NCBI GenBank assembly: GCA_014799365.1
Contig: JAAVIF010000019.1
Coordinates: 1 to 34,238 of the forward strand
Source of the DNA: Oscillospiraceae bacterium
GTDB lineage: Bacteria > Bacillota > Clostridia > Oscillospirales > Ruminococcaceae
Direction: 5' to 3'
DNA length: 34,238 nucleotides
The notes under the pieces were generated by a model, which saw only the letters and a list, made by a program, of their open reading frames with translations, did not search any database and had not been told where the DNA came from. Position numbers and translations under genes: made by a program. This document shows positions 1 to 7,416 of the stretch, one piece after another; positions within the stretch are counted from its first letter, which is position 1, and each line of letters opens with the position of its first letter.

Positions 1-117
1 AAAATCATATTGTAGACAATATTTTACAGGGTCTGCAATATGATTTTCAATTACACCCAAAGCACTAATTCCCAATCAACAACATAATTTGTCTATACTT
101 TGATTGGGAATTAGTAT
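1..117. repeat. Palindromic element, copy A (left edge cut by window)
   Basis: This is two hairpins joined by the family core, read here on the complementary strand. Hairpin arms 1-12 and 36-47 match perfectly (12 bp), and arms 64-79 and 100-115 match perfectly (16 bp, 20-nt loop). Between them, 51-69 carries TTACACCCAAAGCACTAAT, the reverse complement of the core seen at 3615-3633, 14850-14868 and 18015-18033. The right end is ATTAGTAT, as in the other copies. The arm sequences are unlike those of the other copies, so this is a separate subfamily. It ends 65 bp before the start of the condensation-domain gene. Confidence 0.8.
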
Positions 118-120
118 CAG

Positions 121-181
121 ACCCGTCATGCTGATGCCCCGGCATATCGGCACGCTTCAAGAAGAAAGGTGGATTATACAA
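121..181 (+). promoter_or_regulatory. Hairpin leader of the condensation-domain gene, shared with the ligase gene
   Basis: The segment from ACCCGTC at 121 to the start codon aligns almost without gaps to 1875-1934 before the AMP-ligase gene. Both read ACCCGTC, then a hairpin, then TCAARAAGAAAGG with GATTATA just before ATG. Here the stem is imperfect: TGCTGAT at 129-135 pairs with ATCGGCA at 146-152, with one G-U pair. The AGAAAGGTGG ribosome binding site follows. It could be a regulatory RNA leader or the trace of a duplicated 5' region; its function is not known. Confidence 0.55.
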
Positions 182-1591
182 ATGAAGGAATTTAACATCA
201 ATGGTACGGTGATGCAGTGTTATCCGCTCACCGCCGCGCAAAGACTGCATTTCTACACAATCAAATTTGCAAAGCCGCAGGTGCTTAATATCGGCACCGG
301 GCTGTATATCAAGCAGGACGTGGATTTCGGGATATTAAAGCAGTGCATAAAGGAGGCAATTGCGGGCTTTGATTCGATGAGGCTGCGTTTTGTGGAGGAC
401 GAGGACGGCACGGTTTATCAATATGTCGTTCCGTTTGATGAAAGAGAGATAGGTTTTTTTGACTTCTCTCACTGGCGCGAGGAGGACGCTCACGCCGAGA
501 TGACCAATTGGACCCATAAGCCCTTTGAGCGTTACAATTCTCCAATGAACACTGTTGTTATGATAAAATATCCGGGCGGCTACAACGGAATTTATCTTAA
601 GGTTGACCATATGACCATGGATTCCAGCTCGATCATCGGGTTCAACAAATTGGTGCTGGAGCTTTACTGCGCAAGGGTTTACGATTATCCTCAGCCAAAG
701 CCTTTACAGTCGTATATTAAGGCCGTCCGGCACGATCTGGAATACGAAGCGGAGGGCAGCGCGGTGCGTAAAAGGGACGAGGAATTCTGGAAAAACGAGA
801 TCGAACGCGATGAGCCCATATATACCGACTTTACGGGTCCGGGCAGACTGATCACTCAGCGCAGGGAAAGCGGAAATCCCGATCTCAGAAGCGCGGTTAT
901 CACATCAAGCACACTGGACGCGGCAATTTCGGTTTATCACCTGGAGGGAGAGCCTTCCGCAAGGCTGATGAAATTCTGCGAGGAAAACAAGGTCACAATG
1001 GCGGGTCTGCTGCTTATGGGACTCAGAACCGTGCTTTCAAAGTTCAACAACGACGAAAAGGACGTTTCGGTAAAAACCAACGTGGCAAGGCGCGGAACGC
1101 TGTTGGAAAAGTACAGCGGCGGCACAAGGATCCACTTCTTCCCGCTGCGCACGATCTTACAGCCCGAACAGACCTTTATTGAAGGAATAAGGACTATTCA
1201 AACGGAGCAAAACAGGATTTTCAGACACGCAAACTACGACCCTATCGAGCTTACAATGAAAAGGGCGAAATACCGCAAATTTGCTCCCGGAGCAAGCTAC
1301 GAAAGTATTTCTCTCACCTATCAGCCCTTGACGCTGAGAGAAAAAAATACCGAGCTGCCCGATATTGATTATAAGACCTTCTGGTATTCAAACGGAGTGG
1401 CGGCACAGCCCTTGTACCTGACGGTAATGCACCGCCCCGAGGATAACGGTCTGAATTTCAATTTTGAATACAAAAAAGACGTGGTAAGCGATAAGGAAAT
1501 GGAATTTCTGTATTACTATTACTGCCGCGTTTTGTTCAGAGGGATCGAGGACAAAAACAGAACTATCGGTCAGATTCTGGAAATGATTTAA
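182..1591 (+). CDS. Freestanding NRPS-type condensation-domain protein
   Basis: The product is a 469-residue protein that resembles a single condensation (C) domain with no fused carrier or adenylation domain. Residues 142-147 read DHMTMD. This keeps the catalytic second His (H143) and the Asp (D147) of the HHxxxD motif, with Asp in place of the first His. Such domains join a carrier-bound acyl or aminoacyl group to an amine or alcohol acceptor. The ATG at 182 is chosen because AGAAAGGTGG lies 9 nt upstream; an in-frame TTG at 104 would run into the palindromic repeat. The ACP gene follows after 21 nt and a ligase after that, so the three proteins probably act together. The acceptor and product cannot be told from sequence. 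Confidence 0.75.
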   Translation: MKEFNINGTVMQCYPLTAAQRLHFYTIKFAKPQVLNIGTGLYIKQDVDFGILKQCIKEAIAGFDSMRLRFVEDEDGTVYQYVVPFDEREIGFFDFSHWREEDAHAEMTNWTHKPFERYNSPMNTVVMIKYPGGYNGIYLKVDHMTMDSSSIIGFNKLVLELYCARVYDYPQPKPLQSYIKAVRHDLEYEAEGSAVRKRDEEFWKNEIERDEPIYTDFTGPGRLITQRRESGNPDLRSAVITSSTLDAAISVYHLEGEPSARLMKFCEENKVTMAGLLLMGLRTVLSKFNNDEKDVSVKTNVARRGTLLEKYSGGTRIHFFPLRTILQPEQTFIEGIRTIQTEQNRIFRHANYDPIELTMKRAKYRKFAPGASYESISLTYQPLTLREKNTELPDIDYKTFWYSNGVAAQPLYLTVMHRPEDNGLNFNFEYKKDVVSDKEMEFLYYYYCRVLFRGIEDKNRTIGQILEMI

Positions 1592-1612
1592 AGGAAAGGA
1601 ACGGTTTTAATT

Positions 1613-1840
1613 ATGTTTGAAGAGCTTAAGGAAATGATATGCAATTATGTTGAGGCGGACGCCGATGCCATAACATTGGAAAGCAAGTTCGTCGACGATC
1701 TGGGCTTTAACTCGTTCGATTTTATGAGCTTTTTGGGTGAAGTCGAGGAAAAGTACGATATTCACGTTAACGAAGAGGAAATAATCGATCTTGCTACCGT
1801 GGGCGACGCGATTGATTATATTGAGAAGCTGAAAGGTTAA
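1613..1840 (+). CDS. Acyl/peptidyl carrier protein
   Basis: This is a 75-residue acidic four-helix carrier protein. The motif DDLGFNSFDF at residues 28-37 places the phosphopantetheine-accepting serine at S34. The usual motif is DSL/DSI, and here it is NSF, which fits a specialised carrier rather than the housekeeping fatty-acid ACP. It lies 21 nt after the condensation-domain gene with a good AAAGGAAAGGAA ribosome binding site, and the AMP-ligase gene follows. The likely role is to hold the substrate activated by the ligase and present it to the condensation enzyme. No phosphopantetheinyl transferase is visible in the window. A role in fatty-acid synthesis is less likely, because the fab cluster lies 23 kb away. 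Confidence 0.88.
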   Translation: MFEELKEMICNYVEADADAITLESKFVDDLGFNSFDFMSFLGEVEEKYDIHVNEEEIIDLATVGDAIDYIEKLKG

Positions 1841-1874
1841 GCTTTAAAGAACCCGAATAATCGGTTTTTTTAAA

Positions 1875-1934
1875 ACCCGTCGTGCTGCTGCTTTTGGCAG
1901 CAGCACTCCTCAAAAAGAAAGGCAGATTATAATT
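1875..1934 (+). promoter_or_regulatory. Hairpin leader of the AMP-ligase gene
   Basis: Arms 1882-1891 (GTGCTGCTGC) and 1897-1906 form a perfect 10-bp hairpin with a 5-nt loop. No T-run follows, so it is not an ordinary terminator. The whole stretch from ACCCGTC to the start codon matches the leader at 121-181. The stem bases differ between the two copies but pairing is kept. The ribosome binding site AAGAAAGG is 10 nt from the ATG. A weak terminator-like CCGA-ATAA-TCGG plus seven T (1853-1871) sits just before it. Confidence 0.55.
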
Positions 1935-3476
1935 ATGAAAACATTATTTGATTTGGTCAGCGACGCGCAGAGCAATTACGGAAGCAATATTTTCGTTAAG
2001 GAAAAATGCGGAGACGGCATCAGTGAAAAGACCTTCGGAGAGTTTTACGCAGACGCGCTTAAGATCACCGATTTTTTGAAGGATAAATTCGGCGGAACGG
2101 TTCACGCGGGAGTTATAGGTCCTACAAGCTATAACTATTTGGTATCATATATCGGCACAATGATCGGGGGCAGCACCGCAGTGCCTATTGACGCGCAGCT
2201 TGCTCCCGCCGATATATGCGAGCTTTTGGCACGGGCGGATGTTGACATTTTGTTTTACGATGAAAGATTTTCGGCCGCCGTTCCCGCGTTTAAGGCAAAT
2301 TGCCCGAATATAAAGGAGTTCGTTTCCCTGTCGGATAAAACGGAGGGCGATACTCCAACGATGGGGAGAGTGCTTGAAAAGTACCTGCCCAAAGCTCTTG
2401 AGACTTCCGAGCTGCCCGACGAAAAGACGCTTGCGGCGATCTTATTCACGTCGGGAACAACGGGAAAAGCAAAGGGCGTAATGCTGTCTCACGGCAATTT
2501 TACGGACAATGTTTTTTGCTGCGAAAACGAGAGCACAAGCGAGGACGTTTTGCTTACGGTACTCCCCATTCATCATATATACTGCTTTACCTGCGATATA
2601 CTGCTGTCGCTTCGGTACGGAACAACGGTATGTGTAAACGATTCTTTGCTTAAGGTGGCGCAAAATCTTAAGCTGTTCGCGCCCACAATAATTTTGCTTG
2701 TGCCAATGATCGCCGCAACTGTTTATAAGCAGATCAAAACCGCCGCAAAGGCAAATCCCGATATTCCGATACAGGCTATCGCAAAGAGCGCGCTGGGCGG
2801 CAGACTTAAGGTAATATACAGCGGCGGCGCGTATCTGAATCCCGAGCTTATCACGGCGTATGAGGAGCTTGGTGTAACTATCGCACAGGGCTACGGAATG
2901 ACGGAATGCTCGCCGAGAATAACGACCGGAGATTTGAGCCGCAAGTCCGTGGGCGACGTGGGAACGGTGGTAAAGGGCTGCGAGGTAAGGATAGTGGACG
3001 GCGAAATAACCGTAAAGAGCGGTTCGGTAATGCAAGGCTATTACAAGGACGAAAAATCCACCGCCGAAACGCTTAAGGACGGCTGGCTGTATACGGGCGA
3101 TCTGGGATATGTTGACGAAGAAAACCGTCTGTTTATCACAGGCAGAAAGAAAAATCTGATAATTCTTTCAAACGGCGAAAACGTTTCTCCCGAGGAGCTT
3201 GAAAACAAGGCAGAGGCCTTACAGATAGCTCAGGAGCTTATGGTGTATTCCGAGGACGAGCTTCTGACGATAGAGCTGTACTTAGGAAACGAGCTTTACA
3301 AGGGTAAAACCGAGGAGGAAGCGGTTACAGAGGTCAAAGAAAAGGTTAAGCAGCTCAATAAGGCTCTTCCGTCCTCAAAGGCCATACATCGCATAAGGAT
3401 AAGAAATACGGAGTTTGAAAAAACTACCTCGAGGAAGATCAAGAGAAGTCAGCAGGTTAAGGGAGAAATTGTTTAA
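1935..3476 (+). CDS. AMP-forming acyl/aminoacyl ligase (ANL superfamily)
   Basis: This 513-residue adenylate-forming enzyme activates a carboxylic acid with ATP, presumably for loading on the carrier protein encoded just upstream. Clear family motifs are the P-loop FTSGTTGKAK (171-180), GYGMTE (319-324), YTGDLG (386-391), GRKKNLI (403-409) and the C-terminal TTSRKIKR, where K501 would be the catalytic lysine. No carrier or condensation domain is fused. The length and the compact N-terminus resemble acyl-CoA/acyl-ACP ligases as much as NRPS adenylation domains, so the substrate may be a fatty, aryl or amino acid. A hairpin leader like that of the condensation gene precedes it. The next plus-strand stretch holds palindromic repeats and a terminator. 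Confidence 0.85.
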   Translation: MKTLFDLVSDAQSNYGSNIFVKEKCGDGISEKTFGEFYADALKITDFLKDKFGGTVHAGVIGPTSYNYLVSYIGTMIGGSTAVPIDAQLAPADICELLARADVDILFYDERFSAAVPAFKANCPNIKEFVSLSDKTEGDTPTMGRVLEKYLPKALETSELPDEKTLAAILFTSGTTGKAKGVMLSHGNFTDNVFCCENESTSEDVLLTVLPIHHIYCFTCDILLSLRYGTTVCVNDSLLKVAQNLKLFAPTIILLVPMIAATVYKQIKTAAKANPDIPIQAIAKSALGGRLKVIYSGGAYLNPELITAYEELGVTIAQGYGMTECSPRITTGDLSRKSVGDVGTVVKGCEVRIVDGEITVKSGSVMQGYYKDEKSTAETLKDGWLYTGDLGYVDEENRLFITGRKKNLIILSNGENVSPEELENKAEALQIAQELMVYSEDELLTIELYLGNELYKGKTEEEAVTEVKEKVKQLNKALPSSKAIHRIRIRNTEFEKTTSRKIKRSQQVKGEIV

Positions 3477-3523
3477 ACATTTTTGCTTGTATTGAACGTA
3501 CATAACCTGCGACTATCGTCGCA

Positions 3524-3542
3524 CCTTCGGCAAAGCCGAAGG
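3524..3542. other. Short perfect hairpin after the ligase gene
   Basis: CCTTCGGC and GCCGAAGG pair over 8 bp around an AAA loop, 47 bp after the stop codon. There is no T-run after it; a palindromic element begins directly. It may help terminate or stabilise the ligase transcript. Confidence 0.4.
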
Positions 3543-3588
3543 ATTTGGACAGTAGATTTTATCTACTGTCCAAACGGATATTAGTATA
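3543..3588. repeat. Palindromic element, partial copy B1
   Basis: A perfect 14-bp hairpin (3544-3557 with 3561-3574, 3-nt loop) is followed by GGATATTAGTATA, the conserved right end of the family. The core is missing, so this is a half element. It abuts the left end of copy B2, so the junction 3581-3595 reads as a perfect palindrome TTAGTAT-A-ATACTAA. Confidence 0.65.
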
Positions 3589-3683
3589 ATACTAATCCCT
3601 TTTAAAACTGTTGGATTAGTGTTTAGGGTGCAATCCCTTTTTAAACTGTGGGTATTTCGTCAGTTTAAAAAGGGATTGGTATA
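3589..3683. repeat. Palindromic element, complete copy B2
   Basis: This is the clearest intact copy. The left end is ATACTAAT, and hairpin 1 has outer arms ACTAATCC (3591-3598) and GGATTAGT (3613-3620). The core ATTAGTGTTTAGGGTGCAA is at 3615-3633. Hairpin 2 has perfect 17-bp arms at 3632-3648 and 3661-3677 with a 12-nt loop, and the end is GGTATAA. It is closely related to the interrupted copy at 14824-15046. It holds no open frame. With copy B1 and the hairpins around it, this accounts for most of the 320-bp gene-free stretch 3477-3796. Confidence 0.85.
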
Positions 3684-3689
3684 AGAAAC

Positions 3690-3737
3690 CGCCGAGAATG
3701 TGCAAAACATAGTGTTTATGCACGTTCTCGGCGTTTT
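3690..3737 (+). terminator. Rho-independent terminator between convergent genes
   Basis: Arms 3690-3704 and 3719-3733 pair over 15 bp with one G-U pair, starting CGCCGAGAATG. The loop region can pair further (AAACA with TGTTT), and TTTTGATTT follows. It lies between the plus-strand ligase and the minus-strand phosphotransferase; the minus-strand side has only a weak T-run. Confidence 0.7.
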
Positions 3738-3796
3738 GATTTCGTTATGTACTCATTTTTTGAAAGGCTGTTCCCGTTATGGTTCTTGTTTATATT

Positions 3797-4750
3797 TCAA
3801 ATTTGCAGTTCCTTCCATGAATCCTCAAATAACGGTTTTGTCCATTGATACTGCCCGTCATCGGGATACCCGCGGTACGCTCCCTCCGTCATCATCGTAA
3901 GGTACAGCAGCACATCGTACCAGCAAATACGGCGCATTTCCTCTTTTGAAAAATTCTCCTGTCCGTATCCTTTCAGAAATTCGCGGTTTCTTGCGTGTCT
4001 GCGAAAACGGTCGTCCAAGAAAGCCTCTGCCCACATGGCGCGCTCCCAATCAATGATACCGCTGATCTGCCCGTCTTTTACAAAAACATTGCCTTCCCAC
4101 ATATCCCAATGCACCAATGTAGGTTTGGATACCGCGTCAAAAACATATCTGTCCTGTTCCAGCCTCGCCAAAATATCCTCGGACTCCACACCTATCACAA
4201 TTTTTTTCTTTATGGCATCAGACAATACATTTGAAATCAAGCGATAAACAAAATCAAACAAATATGTATATCGATGCTTTTCGTCTCCCAGAAGTCCGAA
4301 TTTTTCCCCTTGAATAGCCGTAAGCTTTCTTTCTGTACGTCCAATTTCGTAATTCAATCTCCGTTTTTCTTCCTCGGACATGCTTTCCTTTGCAGTGAAA
4401 AAGCTCTGTCCTTCGATCGCTTCCATAAAGAAATAGTCGCTGCTGCAAATTGTTTTGGAGGTATCGTAATACTGAACCTCCGCCACCCTTATAAGACCGC
4501 TTTTTCCCACGATGTCCATTGCTTTTACTTCCGCGTCCATCATGTTTACTTCATTTGACAGAAGCCCCTTATTCTCCCCGGGAGCGATTTTCAGAACGCT
4601 TTTGCTTCCGTCCGAGAATTTCACAAGGTAGGCGGCATTGCACATGCCCTCAGTAAGCTCTGTGCATGATTCCATACGCTTTTGCGGAAACGCGGACAAA
4701 GCCATTCGACATATTGCGGTTTCCGATTGGATATTTTTCGTAATGCTCAT
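3797..4750 (-). CDS. Aminoglycoside/choline kinase-like phosphotransferase
   Basis: This 317-residue protein belongs to the APH/choline kinase fold (Pfam APH family), which transfers phosphate from ATP to a hydroxyl of a small molecule. The catalytic loop LVHWDMWEGN (212-221) supplies H214, D216 and N221, and IIDWE (232-236) holds the metal-binding D234. The N-lobe Lys is probably in VLKI near residue 54. The substrate is not predictable: aminoglycosides, macrolides, sugars and homoserine are all used by relatives. It starts 25 bp after the end of nrdD on the same strand, with only a weak ribosome binding site. It sits where nrdG, the RNR activase, is often found. Confidence 0.8.
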   Translation of the reverse strand: MSITKNIQSETAICRMALSAFPQKRMESCTELTEGMCNAAYLVKFSDGSKSVLKIAPGENKGLLSNEVNMMDAEVKAMDIVGKSGLIRVAEVQYYDTSKTICSSDYFFMEAIEGQSFFTAKESMSEEEKRRLNYEIGRTERKLTAIQGEKFGLLGDEKHRYTYLFDFVYRLISNVLSDAIKKKIVIGVESEDILARLEQDRYVFDAVSKPTLVHWDMWEGNVFVKDGQISGIIDWERAMWAEAFLDDRFRRHARNREFLKGYGQENFSKEEMRRICWYDVLLYLTMMTEGAYRGYPDDGQYQWTKPLFEDSWKELQI

Positions 4751-4775
4751 AGATATTTCTTTTTATAGGTGTCCT

Positions 4776-7034
4776 TTATTCCTTTATCCTCTTGACTCTT
4801 TCCGTATCCACCGCATGCTCTTCCTCTCTGCGTCCGCACTTAGGGCAAATATCCCCGATAATTCCCGTATATCCGCAGATAGAGTCGCGGTCAACGGGGT
4901 GGTTGATAGAGCCGTAGCCTATGCCGCTTTCCTTCATGCAGCGAATGACCTGTTCGAAGGCTTCAAGATTTTGCAGCGGGTCGCCGTCAAGCTCGATATA
5001 GCTGATATGTCCCGCGTTGGTCAAGGCGTGGTAGGGTGCTTCAAGCTTTATCTTGCTGAACGCGTCGATATTATAGTAAACGGGCACGTGGAAGGAGTTG
5101 GTATAGTATTCTCTGTCGGTAATGCCCTTGATCTCTCCGAAGCGTTTCTGATCCTTTCTGATAAACGTACCCGAAAGACCCTCGGCGGGAGTTGCAAGCA
5201 GCGAGAAATTCATTCCGGTTCTCTTGCTTTCCTCGTCCATGCGCTGTCTCATTCTGCCGATGATTCTTAAGCCCAGCTCCTGCGCTTCCTTGCTTTCGCC
5301 GTGATGAACTCCGATAAGAGACTTTAAGCACTCCGCAAGTCCGATAAAGCCCATAGACAGTGTGCCGTGCTTCAATATCTCCTCAATGCTGTCGTCCGTA
5401 CCCAGCTTATCGGAATCTATCCAAACGCCCTGTCCCATAAGGAAAGGATAGTTGCGCACCTTTTTCTGAGCCTGTATTTTATAGCGGTACTTTAACTGCT
5501 CCACCACAAGGTCCATTTTTTCTTCCAGAAGCTCGAAAAATTTAACCACGTCATGCTCTGCCAATATACCCAATCTGGGAAGATTGACGGAGGTAAAGCT
5601 TAAGTTTCCTCTGCCGCATACTATTTCGCGTTCGGGGTCGTAAACATTGCCGATTACGCGGGTACGGCAGCCCATATACGCTATCTCGGTGTTGTAATCG
5701 CCGGGCTTGTAGTATTGGAGGTTGTAGGGCGCGTCGATAAAGGAAAAGTTGGGGAACAAACGCTTTGCGCTGACGCGGCAGGCCAATTTGAACAGATTGT
5801 AGTTGGGGTCGCCCTCGTTGTAGTTGATACCCTCTTTTACCTTAAAGATGTGGATAGGGAAAATAGGCGTCTCGCCGTTGCCAAGTCCCGCTTCCTCCGC
5901 AAGGAGGATATTTTTTATCACCATTTGTCCCTCAATAGAGGTGTCGGTGCCGTAGTTAATGGAGCTGAAGGGCGTTTGCGCGCCCGCTCTGCTGTTCATG
6001 GTGTTCAGGTTGTGTACAAGAGCCTCCATTGCCTGATATGTAGCTCTGTCCGTTTCCTTGAAGGTCAGCTTTTTGGTATATTCCTGAATGCTTGCCGCAA
6101 GCTTTTCGTCTCCCGTTATTTTGGCGAGGTATTCTCTTTCCCTTGCGCAGAAGCCGAATTCGTCCGCAAGAGAGGGGAATATCTTTTCGGCGGCAAGCTT
6201 GTCCATATATTCGTTTACCGCCTTTTCGGTCTCTTCCGGATCGGTCTTGCCCGTTTTAAAGCCGATACCGCGGATAATGTTCTTTTTGTAAAGCTGCTTG
6301 TAGGTCTTTTTGATACCCTCGGCCATTGCATAGTCGAAATTGGGGATAGATTGTCCGCCGTGCTGGTCGTTCTGGTTGCTTTGAATGGCAATGCAGGCAA
6401 GAGCGGAATAGCTTCCTATGTTGTTTGGCTCTCTTAAGTAGCCGTGACCTGTGGAAAAGCCGTTTTTAAAGAGCTTTATCAAGTCTATCTGACAGCAGGT
6501 CGTGGTTAAAGTAAAGAAATCAAGGTCGTGAATGTGAATGTCTCCGTCAATGTGGGCTTTGGACTGCTCGGGCGGGAGAACGTACATTTCATTGAACTGC
6601 TTCGCACCCTCGGAGCCGTATTTAAGCATGGTACCCATTGCGGTGTCGCCGTCTATATTTGCGTTTTCGCGCTTCATATCGCTTTCAATGGCGGGCTTAA
6701 AGGTCAAGTCCTCGTATATCTTCATAAGTCCCGTATTCATTTCGCGTATACGGGTCCTGTCGGCGCGGTAAAGGATATATGCCTTTGCGGTTTTGGCGTG
6801 TCCGTTTTCCACCAACACCTTTTCAACGGTATCCTGAACCTCCTCGACGGTAGGGGGATTGGAGCTGCTGAAATTGTCATGCTCCAGCATTTCGCATACC
6901 TTTTCCGCCAAATCCTCCGCGGAGGAATAGTCGTTGCCGCCTACCGCTCTTGCCGCTCTGTAAATAGCGTCCGTGATCTTGTCCACACTAAAGGGAACGG
7001 TTCTGCCGTCTCTCTTTTGAATTTTCGTTATCAT
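4776..7034 (-). CDS. nrdD: Anaerobic ribonucleoside-triphosphate reductase, C-terminally truncated
   Basis: This is a class III RNR large subunit of 752 residues, which reduces NTPs to dNTPs without oxygen using a glycyl radical. An ATP-cone fills about residues 1-95, and the core has the family stretch IQSNQNDQHGGQSIPNFDY. The start at 7034 (MITKIQ) is preferred because GAAAGGACAAGG lies upstream of it; an upstream in-frame ATG at 7064 has no binding site. The zinc-site region CGYTGIIGDICPKCG is present. The protein then ends TERVKRIKE, where I expect ERIRRITGYLVG with the radical-bearing Gly. Neither the stop readthrough nor the other frames restore that loop. No nrdG is next to it. The protein is either inactive or needs a radical domain from elsewhere. 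Confidence 0.88.
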   Translation of the reverse strand: MITKIQKRDGRTVPFSVDKITDAIYRAARAVGGNDYSSAEDLAEKVCEMLEHDNFSSSNPPTVEEVQDTVEKVLVENGHAKTAKAYILYRADRTRIREMNTGLMKIYEDLTFKPAIESDMKRENANIDGDTAMGTMLKYGSEGAKQFNEMYVLPPEQSKAHIDGDIHIHDLDFFTLTTTCCQIDLIKLFKNGFSTGHGYLREPNNIGSYSALACIAIQSNQNDQHGGQSIPNFDYAMAEGIKKTYKQLYKKNIIRGIGFKTGKTDPEETEKAVNEYMDKLAAEKIFPSLADEFGFCAREREYLAKITGDEKLAASIQEYTKKLTFKETDRATYQAMEALVHNLNTMNSRAGAQTPFSSINYGTDTSIEGQMVIKNILLAEEAGLGNGETPIFPIHIFKVKEGINYNEGDPNYNLFKLACRVSAKRLFPNFSFIDAPYNLQYYKPGDYNTEIAYMGCRTRVIGNVYDPEREIVCGRGNLSFTSVNLPRLGILAEHDVVKFFELLEEKMDLVVEQLKYRYKIQAQKKVRNYPFLMGQGVWIDSDKLGTDDSIEEILKHGTLSMGFIGLAECLKSLIGVHHGESKEAQELGLRIIGRMRQRMDEESKRTGMNFSLLATPAEGLSGTFIRKDQKRFGEIKGITDREYYTNSFHVPVYYNIDAFSKIKLEAPYHALTNAGHISYIELDGDPLQNLEAFEQVIRCMKESGIGYGSINHPVDRDSICGYTGIIGDICPKCGRREEEHAVDTERVKRIKE

Positions 7035-7140
7035 TGATGACCTTGTCCTTTCTTTTTCAGCCATATTTAGGCAAAATAATAAAGACCGTAAAACTATTGT
7101 ATACAGCCTTTAGGATAGTTGTACTTCCTCGTTGGGTTTT

Positions 7141-7186
7141 CACAATATGTTGTGTTTTTTTCGTTAACAATATATATTATATTGCG
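7141..7186. promoter_or_regulatory. Pair of NrdR-like boxes
   Basis: CACAATATGTTGTG at 7141-7154 matches 13 of 14 central positions of the NrdR box as I recall it (CACWATATATWGTG). A weaker match (about 10 of 14) lies at 7173-7186. The two are 32 bp apart, about three helical turns, as is usual for NrdR. The second box overlaps the -10 of the nrdD promoter, which fits repression of nrdD when ATP/dATP levels are high. Confidence 0.65.
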
Positions 7187-7204
7187 TTTTTAAGTTTTTG
7201 TCAA
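7176..7204 (-). promoter_or_regulatory. Consensus sigma-A promoter of nrdD
   Basis: Read on the minus strand, this is TTGACA, a 17-bp spacer and TATAAT, a perfect match to the housekeeping consensus. It lies about 140 bp upstream of the chosen nrdD start. The 382-bp gene-free stretch 7035-7416 holds this promoter, the NrdR-like boxes and the vanR promoter. Confidence 0.85.
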
Positions 7205-7357
7205 TATGGATAGGGAAATATATGATGTCTAAATTTAGGAACGATTTTTGTACAAAATTACTAAAATATGTGTGGTTTACCTGCGCACGTGACATGTATA
7301 AAACATTATGTCAATTCTTACATTTTTCTTAAATTATCCTTGCGGCTTTAAATTTTG

Positions 7358-7386
7358 TTGAAATCGGAAAAGCTTTGTGTTAAAAT
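7358..7386 (+). promoter_or_regulatory. Promoter of vanR
   Basis: TTGAAA at 7358-7363 and TAAAAT at 7381-7386 are spaced by 17 bp, about 30 bp upstream of the vanR start codon. The ribosome binding site AAAGGACAGG follows. Confidence 0.7.
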
Positions 7387-7416
7387 AAAGAAAAAACAAA
7401 GGACAGGTCAGACCCG

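Noticed and set aside
104-181. N-terminal extension of the condensation protein from a TTG at 104
   Set aside because: It runs into the palindromic element, has no ribosome binding site, and a good site precedes the ATG at 182.
2442-3035. Open frame of 197 codons on the minus strand inside the ligase gene
   Set aside because: It is antisense to a gene with clear catalytic motifs and resembles no family.
3581-3595. Perfect palindrome TTAGTAT-A-ATACTAA resembling a FapR operator
   Set aside because: It is the junction of two repeat copies, is shorter than the 17-bp FapR site and lies far from any lipid gene promoter.
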